Positions 53,152 through 61,453 of a stretch of 64,000 nucleotides of DNA are shown in pieces. The translations under genes and the position numbers were made by a program. Positions within the stretch are counted from its first letter, which is position 1, and the number at the start of each line of letters is the position of its first letter. A model generated the notes under the pieces. That model made no database searches. It worked only from the letters and a program-made list of their open reading frames with translations, and was not told the DNA's origin. The DNA lies in contig CAZYUA010000023.1 in assembly GCA_964650525.1 (NCBI GenBank), positions 5,399 to 69,398 on the forward strand, in the 5' to 3' direction. This DNA is from UBA1413 sp964650525 (GTDB lineage Bacteria > Bacteroidota > Bacteroidia > Bacteroidales > Prolixibacteraceae).

Positions 53152-54276
53152 GTGAAATATCATTACGAAATGGGAACTGTCGATACCCCTGCAGGCAAAG
53201 TTACCAGGGTTGCTACAAAATTAACCATCCCGGATATCCTGAATACGATCAGGGTACGCTGGTCGATCGGAAGGATGAGGTACATGGTCAATCCGGGATT
53301 GTATGCCGTGGGCAACCCCACAGAAATATCGGATGTTTTTGTGACGGCCAACTTTAAATTATCCTTCGATCATTTACGAAAAAGCTTAGAGGGAATCGAT
53401 GGCTGGATTCTGGTATTGGATACCAAAGGGATCAATGTTTGGTGCGCAGCCGGAAAACGGACTTTTGGGACTAAAGAGCTTGTAAACAGGATCAAAGCTA
53501 CCAGGTTGGATGCAATCATTTCGCACCGGCGGATCATCCTACCCCAACTGGGTGCAGTGGGGATCTCAGCACACGAAGTTAAAAAGCTGACAGAACCGCA
53601 AGAAACAGGAAAATACATCTCCAATTTCAAAACATCACCGATATCGCCAGCAAGCTTCTCACCAGACGGTTTAAAGACCAACAGCGGTTTTCATGTGGTA
53701 TATGGACCAGTTAAGGCCAAGCATATCAAGGAATTCATCGAAAATAAGTATGTTGCAACCAGTGAGATGCGCAGGGTTACCTTCACGCTGTCTGAACGTG
53801 CCACACTGATACCTGTTGATCTTGTCTCAGGAATCAAAAAATTGCTTTTTGCCCTTGCATTGTTCATACTATTGTCAGGTTTAAACAGAAAAGGGATTTC
53901 ATTTCAAACGGCAGTTTCGACAGCTCCTGGTGTTGTTTTGAGAATAGGATTGGCTTATCTCGCCGGAATAGTCATCACTCCTCTGGCACTTCCGTATATT
54001 CCGGGCCGCAGCTTTGCATTGAAAGGGTTTATTTCAGGTACCTTCGCATTTATTATGGTATTGATTTTTTCAAATCCTTCGATATCTTTCATTGAACCAA
54101 TGGCCTGGTTCCTGATTATGACATCCATTTCTTCTTTTATGGCGATGAATTTTACAGGCTCTTCCACCTATACCTCAATCTCCGGGGTGAAGAAAGAGAT
54201 GAAGGTTGCAGTACCTTTGCAGATTCTGTTTGTATTCGTCGGATTCATCCTGTTTCTGATCAGTAGATTTCTTTAA
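53152..54276 (+). CDS. hgcA: Mercury methylation corrinoid protein HgcA
   Basis: A 374-residue protein that carries methyl-corrinoid and donates the methyl group to Hg(II), giving methylmercury. Residues 1-165 are the corrinoid-binding domain, related to the CFeSP large subunit. The cap-helix motif NVWCAAGK is intact at 95-102, with Cys98 as the expected cobalt ligand. Family stretches GTVDTPAGKVTRVATKLT, VRWSIGRMRYMVNPGLYAVG, VTANFKLSFDHLRKSL and WILVLDTKGINVWCAAGKRTFGT are all present. Five membrane helices follow (about 229-245, 261-281, 288-309, 313-335, 352-374), as in known HgcA. The start is GTG at 53152; an ATG at 53170 is an alternative. It is 83 bp behind arsC and 11 bp ahead of hgcB. 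No Hg-resistance (mer) gene is seen. Confidence 0.94.
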   Translation: MKYHYEMGTVDTPAGKVTRVATKLTIPDILNTIRVRWSIGRMRYMVNPGLYAVGNPTEISDVFVTANFKLSFDHLRKSLEGIDGWILVLDTKGINVWCAAGKRTFGTKELVNRIKATRLDAIISHRRIILPQLGAVGISAHEVKKLTEPQETGKYISNFKTSPISPASFSPDGLKTNSGFHVVYGPVKAKHIKEFIENKYVATSEMRRVTFTLSERATLIPVDLVSGIKKLLFALALFILLSGLNRKGISFQTAVSTAPGVVLRIGLAYLAGIVITPLALPYIPGRSFALKGFISGTFAFIMVLIFSNPSISFIEPMAWFLIMTSISSFMAMNFTGSSTYTSISGVKKEMKVAVPLQILFVFVGFILFLISRFL

Positions 54277-54287
54277 ATACCAGGGAC

Positions 54288-54587
54288 ATGTACAGATTTG
54301 AGTATTTAAAAAATGTGGTAACCCTGGAACTGGATCAGGGAAAGTGCAATGGATGCGGAATGTGTGTAAAGGTTTGTCCGCATGAGGTTTTTAGTCTGAA
54401 GGGAGGGAAAGCTTTCATCATGAACCGCGACCGTTGCATGGAGTGTGGCGCATGCGCGCTCAACTGTTCCATGCAGGCCATTTCCGTTCATTCGGGAGTT
54501 GGCTGTGCTGCGGGAATCATTCAGGGATTTCTTAGAAATTCCGAACCTGATTGTGATTGTTCCTGTGAAAAAACGAAATGTTGCTGA
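54288..54587 (+). CDS. hgcB: Mercury methylation ferredoxin HgcB
   Basis: A 99-residue ferredoxin that reduces the HgcA corrinoid. Two 4Fe-4S motifs are complete: Cys20, 23, 26, 30 (KCNGCGMCVKVCP) and Cys50, 53, 56, 60 (RCMECGACALNC). Outside the clusters, Cys73 lies in the hallmark VHSGVGCAAGII. The C terminus is Cys-rich (89, 91, 93) and ends in the vicinal pair Cys98-Cys99, the feature thought to handle Hg(II). The order hgcA-hgcB and the 11-bp gap are canonical. The extra CDCSC before the end gives more thiols than the minimum. Confidence 0.95.
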   Translation: MYRFEYLKNVVTLELDQGKCNGCGMCVKVCPHEVFSLKGGKAFIMNRDRCMECGACALNCSMQAISVHSGVGCAAGIIQGFLRNSEPDCDCSCEKTKCC

Positions 54588-54629
54588 CAAAATGCCGGTA
54601 GAAACAGGTATCTGAGCATTCCCTAAGTT

Positions 54630-54637
54630 TATTTTTG
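54630..54637 (+). promoter_or_regulatory. -7 element after hgcB
   Basis: TATTTTTG at 54630-54637 lies 12 bp before the ATG at 54650. If used, the RND efflux genes start a new transcript after hgcB. No -33 partner is clear. Confidence 0.4.
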
Positions 54638-54649
54638 TTTTCTTTGTTA

Positions 54650-55087
54650 ATGTATCCTGGAAAACCATTGAAGAAGTTTGCAGCCTTTTTTTTTATTCTT
54701 CTTGCCAACATCGTTTTGCTGGCACATACTGTATTTCCGCATCATCATCATGGGGAAAGGGTTTGTATAAACCAGTTACACCACCACGACTCAGACTGTA
54801 ACTCATCCACCTATCCTTCTGATTGTGAGCATGATCATGGTTCCGGAACTCCGCTTTCCAATTGCTTTTTTAAACAGTTGGTGGTTATTCCGGCTGGTCA
54901 GAGCAGGGTGGAACCTGCCATTTTATACCTGGAGAGTTATACCGGTTGTATGATCCTTCAGCCTTCTTCTCAGTGTGAAATGCCACTCACCCATTTGTCC
55001 AGGGTGCAACCATACCCCAAGGATTCCCCCTTACTCCATCTTTTTTTAGATTTCGCCAAGCCTCTTCGCGCCCCCCCTGCTGTATAA
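54650..55087 (+). CDS. His/Cys-rich exported protein (DUF6769-like)
   Basis: A 145-residue protein with an N-terminal hydrophobic helix (KKFAAFFFILLANIVLLAHTVF) followed by clusters that look metal-binding: FPHHHHGERVC, QLHHHDSDC and DCEHDHGSG. It resembles small proteins placed before Czc/Cus-type efflux genes in Bacteroidota (DUF6769). A periplasmic metal-binding or sensing role is suggested by composition and context only. The ATG at 54650 is preferred because the longer frame begins inside the likely -7 element. Confidence 0.7.
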   Translation: MYPGKPLKKFAAFFFILLANIVLLAHTVFPHHHHGERVCINQLHHHDSDCNSSTYPSDCEHDHGSGTPLSNCFFKQLVVIPAGQSRVEPAILYLESYTGCMILQPSSQCEMPLTHLSRVQPYPKDSPLLHLFLDFAKPLRAPPAV

Positions 55088-55181
55088 ATTTCCCATTTTT
55101 CGGATATCGGGAGCATCAGTAAACCTGGCTTGCGATATCCTCCCATTCCGTTGATTTTTGAAATTTTTTACAGCAATTCCT

Positions 55182-56729
55182 ATGAAGACAAGGATATATT
55201 GGGTGGCCTTACTTTCAACATGTATGGCTGCCTGCCATCAGCAAAAAAATGGGGAGGCCAAAAGGGAAAGCCACGAACATGAAGCAGAGGCCGTCTCCCC
55301 CGGCGGGCATGCCGGCGAAGAAACTAAATTCCAATATACAGCTTACAGCAACGACTTTGAGCTTTTTGCGGAAGCCGATGCATTGGTGGCTGGGGAAGCG
55401 GCCAATGTGTTGTCTCATTTTTCGGTGTTGCCCGATTTTACAGCCCTGGAGAGCGGGTCCATCACGCTGGTGTTGTCGGTTAATGGTAAAGAAACCCGGC
55501 AAACCCTCGTGGAGCCTTCCCGCAAGGGAATCTACAGCTTCGACATCACCCCTGAAACTACAGGCAGCGGCACCCTGAAATTCGAGATTGTGAATGAAAA
55601 GGGGCTTTTTGAGGTGCTGGTTCCTGAAGTAACCGTTTTTGCTACCCACGAAGCAGCCCGGGAGGCTGCCGCAGCAGAAGCCACTCCGAAAACAAATACC
55701 ACCGTTTTTACCAAGGAACAATCCTGGAAAATTGATTTTTCCACCGGTCTGCCTGATTTAAGACCGTTCGGAGAAGTGATTAAGACCACAGCCCTTGTGC
55801 AACCGTCGCAGGGAAATGAGCGTGTGGTTTCTGCCCGGACAGGCGGGATGGTCCGCATCACGGCCGACAATCTGCTCGCAGGAATGGAAGTTTCCAGCGG
55901 TCAGTCGCTGTTTTACATTTCAGGAAGTCATATGGCTGATAACAATATGGCGGTCCGGTTTGCTGAGGCCAAAAGCAATCATGAAAAGGCCAAAGCCGAT
56001 TATGAAAGGGCACAGGAATTGGCAAAAGATAAGATCGTGTCGGACAAAGATTTGATGGCATTAAAAAATGTGTATGACAACAGCAAGGCTGTGTACGACA
56101 ATCTGAACCGGAATTTCAGTGCTGACGGGCAGACCGTTGTTAGTCCGATGGGTGGTTTTATTAAGCAGGTATTTGTCAAAAACGGCGCGTTTGTAGAGGC
56201 AGGTCAGCCGCTGGTGGTAGTTTCGCAGAACCGGACGCTGACGCTAACCGCCGATTTGCCCATGAAACACGCAGCCCTGCTCGGATCCATCCGATCGGCG
56301 ACTATCCATACGCCTTACGATAACCGTACCTATACGTTAGAACAGTTAAACGGCAAGGTGCTGGCTTACGGCAAATCGGCCGGCGCAGACAGTTATCTGG
56401 TCCCCGTTTCCCTTCAAATCGACAATGCAGAAGGCTTTATTCCCGGCAGTTTTGTAGAGGTTTATCTTAAAACGATTACCAGCACATCAGCACTTACCGT
56501 TCCGGTTACTGCCCTGCTCGAAGAACAGGGAATTTATTTCGTCTGGGTTCAGAGGACCCCGGAATTATTTGAAAAACGCGAGGTTTCAATAGGAAAAACC
56601 GATGGGGTTCTCATGGAGATATTAAAGGGATTGCATACAGGTGAACGCATCGTAACCCGGGGTGCCATGCTCATCAAACTGTCACAGGCCACCGGAACTT
56701 TGGATGCTCATTCCGGACACGTCCATTAA
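55182..56729 (+). CDS. RND efflux periplasmic adaptor (CzcB/CusB-like) lipoprotein
   Basis: A 515-residue membrane-fusion protein. The lipobox is STCMAAC. A His/Glu-rich stretch follows (HEHEAEAVSPGGHAGEE), suited to metal capture. An N-terminal extra domain (about 40-165) precedes the lipoyl/hairpin core (RVVSARTGGMVRITADNLLAGMEVSSGQSLFYISG, helical hairpin MAVRFAEAKSNHEKAKADYERAQELAKDKIVSDKDL, then VVSPMGGFIKQVFVKNGAFVEAGQPLVVV). It links the RND pump to the TolC channel. It is the first gene of a CBA-type set in order B-A-C. Confidence 0.9.
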   Translation: MKTRIYWVALLSTCMAACHQQKNGEAKRESHEHEAEAVSPGGHAGEETKFQYTAYSNDFELFAEADALVAGEAANVLSHFSVLPDFTALESGSITLVLSVNGKETRQTLVEPSRKGIYSFDITPETTGSGTLKFEIVNEKGLFEVLVPEVTVFATHEAAREAAAAEATPKTNTTVFTKEQSWKIDFSTGLPDLRPFGEVIKTTALVQPSQGNERVVSARTGGMVRITADNLLAGMEVSSGQSLFYISGSHMADNNMAVRFAEAKSNHEKAKADYERAQELAKDKIVSDKDLMALKNVYDNSKAVYDNLNRNFSADGQTVVSPMGGFIKQVFVKNGAFVEAGQPLVVVSQNRTLTLTADLPMKHAALLGSIRSATIHTPYDNRTYTLEQLNGKVLAYGKSAGADSYLVPVSLQIDNAEGFIPGSFVEVYLKTITSTSALTVPVTALLEEQGIYFVWVQRTPELFEKREVSIGKTDGVLMEILKGLHTGERIVTRGAMLIKLSQATGTLDAHSGHVH

Positions 56730-56739
56730 CCCTAACGCT

Positions 56740-59700
56740 ATGCTAAACAGTCTTATCCGTTTTTCGCTGAACAACAAATACCTGATTTTGCTCTGTTCGG
56801 TGGTGTTGGTGGTTTTTGGAATAAGAACCGCCTCAAATATGGAAGTCGATGTTTTCCCTGATCTCACTGCTCCGACGGTGGTGGTCATGACCGATGTCCA
56901 TGGGATGGCTTCAGAAGAAGTGGAGCGGCTGGTGACATTTCCCATAGAATCGGCGGTCAATGGGGCCACGGATGTCCGCCGTGTGCGTTCATCGTCGGCG
57001 CAAGGATATTCGTTTGTGTGGGTGGAGTTTGACTGGGGTACCGATATTTTTAGGGCCCGTCAGATTGTGAGTGAGAAGCTCATCACGGTCTCTTCCGTCA
57101 TGCCCCTGGGGGTAGGCCAGCCTATGCTGGCACCCCAATCGAGTGTCATGGGAGAAATTTTCTTTGTGGGAATGCAATCCGACAGTACCTCCATGATGGA
57201 ATTGCGCACCCTGGCCGAATGGAGCGTGAAACCCCTGATATTGGCCACCGGCGGCGTTTCGCAGGTGACCATTATTGGTGGCGATTATAAACAGTACCAG
57301 GTGCTGGCCGACCCTCAGAAAATGAAATACTTCGGTGTTTCGATGAATGAACTGGCTGCCATTTGCCGGGGTATCAGCCAAAATTCCTCAGGGGGGGTGG
57401 TCCGGCAATTTGGAAATGAATATGTGGTGCGTGGGATAGCCCGGACTTCCGACACGGAAACACTGGGAAACACCCTGGTAAAAATGAGAAACGGGAAACC
57501 GGTGAGAATTTCTGATGTCGCCGGTGTGATCATTGGCAGCGCCCCGAAAATGGGCTACGCCTCCGGAAGTGCCAAACCCGCCGTCATCATTTCGATTTCA
57601 AAACAGCCCAATGCCAACACCCTTGAAGTAACGCGGCGGATTGAAGAAAACCTCGGGAAGTTGAAAAAGACTTTTCCGCCCGACGTGGTCCTGGATACGA
57701 AAATCTTCCGCCAGGCTGATTTCATTGAAACTTCAGTCAGCAACGTCCAAAATGCCCTGGTCGAAGGGGGTATTTTCGTGATCATCATTCTGTTCCTGTT
57801 TCTGGGGAGTTTCCGTACGACGATCATCTCTCTTCTGGCCATTCCGTTGTCACTGTTAGGCGCCATCCTGGCATTACGGGGTTTGGGAATGACCATCAAC
57901 ACCATGAGCCTCGGGGGAATGGCTATTGCCATCGGTTCCCTGGTCGATGATGCCATCATCGATGTGGAAAATGTCTATAAACGGCTCAGGCAAAACCGGC
58001 AGTTACCGGAAGCCCAAAGGCTTTCACCCTTTACGGTCGTATTGGAGGCATCTAAGGAAATCAGAGCATCGATTTTTAATGCCACCCTGATCATTATGGT
58101 GGCTTTTCTCCCGCTCTTCTTTCTCTCCGGAATGGAAGGCCGGATGTTGAAACCACTGGGAATAGCCTTTATCGTGTCGCTGTTTATGTCGCTCTTGGTA
58201 GCCATGACCCTGACGCCCCTTTTGTCGAAGATGCTGCTTTCAGATGAAAAATATCTGGCAAAAAATGAAAAGGAAAAGTGGCTGGTGCGCAAGCTTACCC
58301 AGCTTTACGAGAAGTCGCTGATCTGGACTTTGCACCATAAAAAGGTCGTCTTAATCACCATACTGGGATTGTTTCTGGCTTCACTTTTCGTTTTTTCACA
58401 TTTCGGACGAAGTTTTTTACCTGAGTTTAATGAGGGAGCCCTGACTCTGTCAGTAATTTCAAAGCCGGGGGTTTCACTCGAAGAGAGCAACCGGCTGGGT
58501 ACCCTTGTTGAGAGGGAACTTCTTGCCATTCCGGAAGTATCCAGTACGGCACGTCGGACAGGGAGGGGAGAACTCGATGAGCATTCACAAACTACCAACA
58601 GTGCCGAAATCGATATTAATTTTTCCCTGAAGGAACGATCGCAGTCCGAATTTATGGCCGACGTGCGGGAAACCTTGTCGCGCATACCGGGCATCGCCTA
58701 CACCGTGGGGCAGCCACTGGGGCACCGCATCGACCACATGCTTTCGGGAACCAGAGCCAACATCGCCATTAAACTTTTTGGAAACGACCTGAACCGGATG
58801 TTTGCCACAGGCAACGAAATAAAAAATGCCATCATCGACATTGAAGGGCTTGTTGATGTCAATGTGGACCAGCAGATTGAGATCCCCCAGATACAAATCA
58901 GGGCCAACCGGAACTTGCTGGCGCAATATGGTATTCCCATCGCCGATTTTAATGCTTTTGTCGATTTGGCCTTTGGCGGCGAAAAACTGGCCGATATTTA
59001 TGAGGGTCAGCGCAGTTTCGATTTGGTGCTCAGACTCAATAAAGAGTATACCGAAACCCTCGACGGATTAAAAACGTCACTGATAGATACCTATGACGGC
59101 AGGAAAGTACCCCTCGAACAGGTAGCCGAGATCGTTTCAGTGGCGGGGCCAAGTTCGATCAGCCGGGAAAATGTGCAGCGCAAAATCGTCATTTCAGCCA
59201 ACGTGGCAGGACGTGATTTGCGCAGCGTGGTCCAGGATATCCAATCCCGCATGAACGAAAGTATTACCTTACCTGAAGGATACCGGATTGAATACGGCGG
59301 ACAGTTCGAAAGTGAAGCACGGGCTTCAAAAACCCTTCTTCTGACCTCCGTGATGGCCATCTTCATCATTTTCCTGTTGCTCTACCAGGAGTTCAAAAAT
59401 TTCCAGCTGGCAGGTATTATTTTGCTCAATCTACCCCTGGCTTTGATTGGCGGTGTATTTGCGATTTGGGTGACCTCGGGCATGCTGAGTATTCCGGCCA
59501 TCATCGGTTTTATTACCCTCTTCGGCATTGCCACACGGAATGGCATTTTGCTTATCTCTAATTACCAGCGGCTTAGAAACCTTGGTATTTCGGTTCACGA
59601 CACGGTCATCAGGGGTTCCTCCGACCGTTTGAATGCCATTCTGATGACTGCACTTACTGCTGCCCTTGCATTGATACCACTGGCTCTCCGCGGAAATCTC

Positions 59701-59841
59701 TCGGGTAACGAAATCCAGAGCCCCATGGCCAAAGTGATTCTGGGCGGACTGCTAACCTCCACCCTGCTAAATATTTATATCGTCCCCATTGTGTACTCCA
59801 TTATTCATCATCGCGGGATTATTAAAAGTGCAACAGAATGA
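56740..59841 (+). CDS. Heavy-metal RND efflux pump (CzcA/CusA family)
   Basis: A 1033-residue inner-membrane pump. The ATG at 56740 (MLNSLIRFSLNNKYLILLCSVVLVVFGI) is the family start. Landmarks: VDVFPDLTAPTVVVMTDVHGMASEEVERLVTFPIE, and GGMAIAIGSLVDDAIIDVENVYKRL with the acidic residues of the proton pathway. Twelve membrane helices and two large periplasmic loops are present. Whether it exports Co/Zn/Cd (Czc) or Cu/Ag (Cus) is not settled by eye. Gap to the adaptor gene is 10 bp; it overlaps the TolC gene by ATGA. Confidence 0.93.
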   Translation: MLNSLIRFSLNNKYLILLCSVVLVVFGIRTASNMEVDVFPDLTAPTVVVMTDVHGMASEEVERLVTFPIESAVNGATDVRRVRSSSAQGYSFVWVEFDWGTDIFRARQIVSEKLITVSSVMPLGVGQPMLAPQSSVMGEIFFVGMQSDSTSMMELRTLAEWSVKPLILATGGVSQVTIIGGDYKQYQVLADPQKMKYFGVSMNELAAICRGISQNSSGGVVRQFGNEYVVRGIARTSDTETLGNTLVKMRNGKPVRISDVAGVIIGSAPKMGYASGSAKPAVIISISKQPNANTLEVTRRIEENLGKLKKTFPPDVVLDTKIFRQADFIETSVSNVQNALVEGGIFVIIILFLFLGSFRTTIISLLAIPLSLLGAILALRGLGMTINTMSLGGMAIAIGSLVDDAIIDVENVYKRLRQNRQLPEAQRLSPFTVVLEASKEIRASIFNATLIIMVAFLPLFFLSGMEGRMLKPLGIAFIVSLFMSLLVAMTLTPLLSKMLLSDEKYLAKNEKEKWLVRKLTQLYEKSLIWTLHHKKVVLITILGLFLASLFVFSHFGRSFLPEFNEGALTLSVISKPGVSLEESNRLGTLVERELLAIPEVSSTARRTGRGELDEHSQTTNSAEIDINFSLKERSQSEFMADVRETLSRIPGIAYTVGQPLGHRIDHMLSGTRANIAIKLFGNDLNRMFATGNEIKNAIIDIEGLVDVNVDQQIEIPQIQIRANRNLLAQYGIPIADFNAFVDLAFGGEKLADIYEGQRSFDLVLRLNKEYTETLDGLKTSLIDTYDGRKVPLEQVAEIVSVAGPSSISRENVQRKIVISANVAGRDLRSVVQDIQSRMNESITLPEGYRIEYGGQFESEARASKTLLLTSVMAIFIIFLLLYQEFKNFQLAGIILLNLPLALIGGVFAIWVTSGMLSIPAIIGFITLFGIATRNGILLISNYQRLRNLGISVHDTVIRGSSDRLNAILMTALTAALALIPLALRGNLSGNEIQSPMAKVILGGLLTSTLLNIYIVPIVYSIIHHRGIIKSATE

Positions 59842-61016
59842 AGAAAACAATCCTGTTCAATATACTGCTTGCTGTGGTGCCGGGTCTTTGTGCTCAAACC
59901 CCTGTAGAAACGGTGTTAACAGAAATTGAAAAGAACAACACTACGCTACTCGCTTTAAAGCAGCGTGCCGAAGCTGAAACCCTCGGAAACAAAAGCGGAA
60001 TCTATCTCCCAAATCCCGAGGCAGAGTTCAACTATTTGTGGGGAAGTCCCGGCATCATCGGTACCCGCACCGATTTCAGTATCCAACAAAGCATTGACTT
60101 TCCGACTTCCTATCGTTTTAAAAGCCAGATCGCGGATTTGAAAAATGAACAAATTCAACTTGAATACCGGAAAGCTTGGTATTCCATCCGGTTACAGGCA
60201 AAGCTCCTGTGTTTCGATGTGATTTATTACAATGCACTCATCGGCGAATTGACAAAGCGAAATGCCGATGCCCGTCAAATTGCCCAATCGTATCAGTCGA
60301 AGTTTGATGTGGGCGAGACCAATATTCTCGAATACAACAAAGCACAACTCAATCTCCTGAATGCGGGTAAAACGCTTGAGTCGGCCTTGTTGGAACGAAA
60401 CACGCAATTGGCTGAACTTACCCGTCTGAACGGGGGAATTGCGGTTGAAATCACCCAAAAGGAATTTGAACCCGTCATTTTTCCCTCAGGCTTCGACCAT
60501 TGGGTTTCGCAGGCTGAAAGCCAAAACCCGGTGCTGGCCTGGATACAAAAAGAGAGCGAAATCAGCAGGAAGCAGGAAGGATTAACCAAAGCCCTGGCAT
60601 TGCCCAAACTTCAGGCAGGGTATATGAGTGAGTCGGTGGTTGGCCAGCAATACCAGGGAATTTCGGTTGGAATGAGCATCCCCCTGTGGGAAGATAAAAA
60701 CCGGGTGAAATATGCAAAAGCCCAATCGCTGGCTCTCGAACGTCTCGCTGAGGACAGCAAGGTGCAAGTAATTAATCAAATAAAAGCCCTTTATGAGAAG
60801 GCAGAAGCGTTACAACACAGTGTGGCCGGCTACCGCGAAGGGCTCCGCCAGTATGCCAATGCCGGATTTCTGATAACTGCCCTGGATAAGGGGGAGATTT
60901 CGCTGATCCATTACATCAGCGAAATCTCATTTTACTACGAAAGTATCAGTAATCTTTTGTCCCTTGAGCGTGACTTGCACATTATTGATGCGGAGTTGAA
61001 TCAGTTTGCACCCTAA
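59838..61016 (+). CDS. TolC family outer-membrane efflux protein
   Basis: A 392-residue exported protein (signal KKTILFNILLAVVPGLCAQ) with the long alpha-helical repeats of the TolC family: LGNKSGIYLPNPEAEFNYLWGSPG, QSYQSKFDVGETNILEYNKAQLNLLNAGKTLESALLERNTQLAELTRLNGG, and FLITALDKGEISLIHYISEISFYYESISNLLSLERDLHIIDAELNQ. It forms the exit duct for the preceding RND pump (ATGA overlap). Confidence 0.9.
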   Translation: MKKTILFNILLAVVPGLCAQTPVETVLTEIEKNNTTLLALKQRAEAETLGNKSGIYLPNPEAEFNYLWGSPGIIGTRTDFSIQQSIDFPTSYRFKSQIADLKNEQIQLEYRKAWYSIRLQAKLLCFDVIYYNALIGELTKRNADARQIAQSYQSKFDVGETNILEYNKAQLNLLNAGKTLESALLERNTQLAELTRLNGGIAVEITQKEFEPVIFPSGFDHWVSQAESQNPVLAWIQKESEISRKQEGLTKALALPKLQAGYMSESVVGQQYQGISVGMSIPLWEDKNRVKYAKAQSLALERLAEDSKVQVINQIKALYEKAEALQHSVAGYREGLRQYANAGFLITALDKGEISLIHYISEISFYYESISNLLSLERDLHIIDAELNQFAP

Positions 61017-61042
61017 TTTTATAGTAAATTTGCTACGAATAG

Positions 61043-61140
61043 GATCCCCGATCAGGTATAAAATAAAGAGCAATATCCTAATTATACCTGAAAAGGTACT
61101 GTACGAAAAAAATTGCAGTATTTATACCGGTTAAGGTATA
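61043..61140. promoter_or_regulatory. Three 40-bp-spaced HipB-like operators
   Basis: The site at 61123-61140 is a perfect TATACC-N6-GGTATA palindrome. A second at 61083-61100 keeps TATACC-N6-GGTA. A third at 61043-61060 keeps the right half GGTATA and four of six bases on the left. Their centres (61051.5, 61091.5, 61131.5) are exactly 40 bp apart. The form resembles the E. coli HipB operator (TATCC-N8-GGATA). A hipA remnant follows; no hipB is present. Confidence 0.55.
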
Positions 61141-61154
61141 ATATATCCTGCCAG

Positions 61155-61447
61155 ATGAGAAAGGCTGAAATTTAATGTACGATCAAATTGCCGGGTGGTT
61201 GACTCAGGATGAAAACGGGTACCATATCATATATGATGCCGGTTATACTAGTAATTCCGATGCAGAGCCGGTCAGTCTCACCCTTCCTTTACAGGAAACA
61301 CCCTTCAACAGCAAAGCGTTGTTCCAACAACTCCCTGAATTGGAAGATCTTACACTATATCTGCCAAGTTACAGACTCCTGAGGGAAAGGAACCATCCGC
61401 AACCAAAGCAGGAAGCTTTGCGTCCAGGTTATTCAATGATTTTCTGA
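61155..61447 (+). pseudogene. HipA N-terminal domain remnant, frameshifted and truncated
   Basis: From the ATG at 61155 the frame reads MRKAEI and stops; one base missing at about 61172-61174 would join it to the frame starting at 61175, giving MRKAEI-Y-MYDQIAGWLTQDENGYHIIYDAGY, the start of a HipA-type kinase N-terminal subdomain (DAEPVSLTLPLQETPFNSKALFQQLPE). After about 60 residues similarity is lost and the frame ends at 61447, so the kinase domain is missing. The upstream operators support an original hip-type locus. Confidence 0.65.
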
Positions 61448-61453
61448 AGACGA

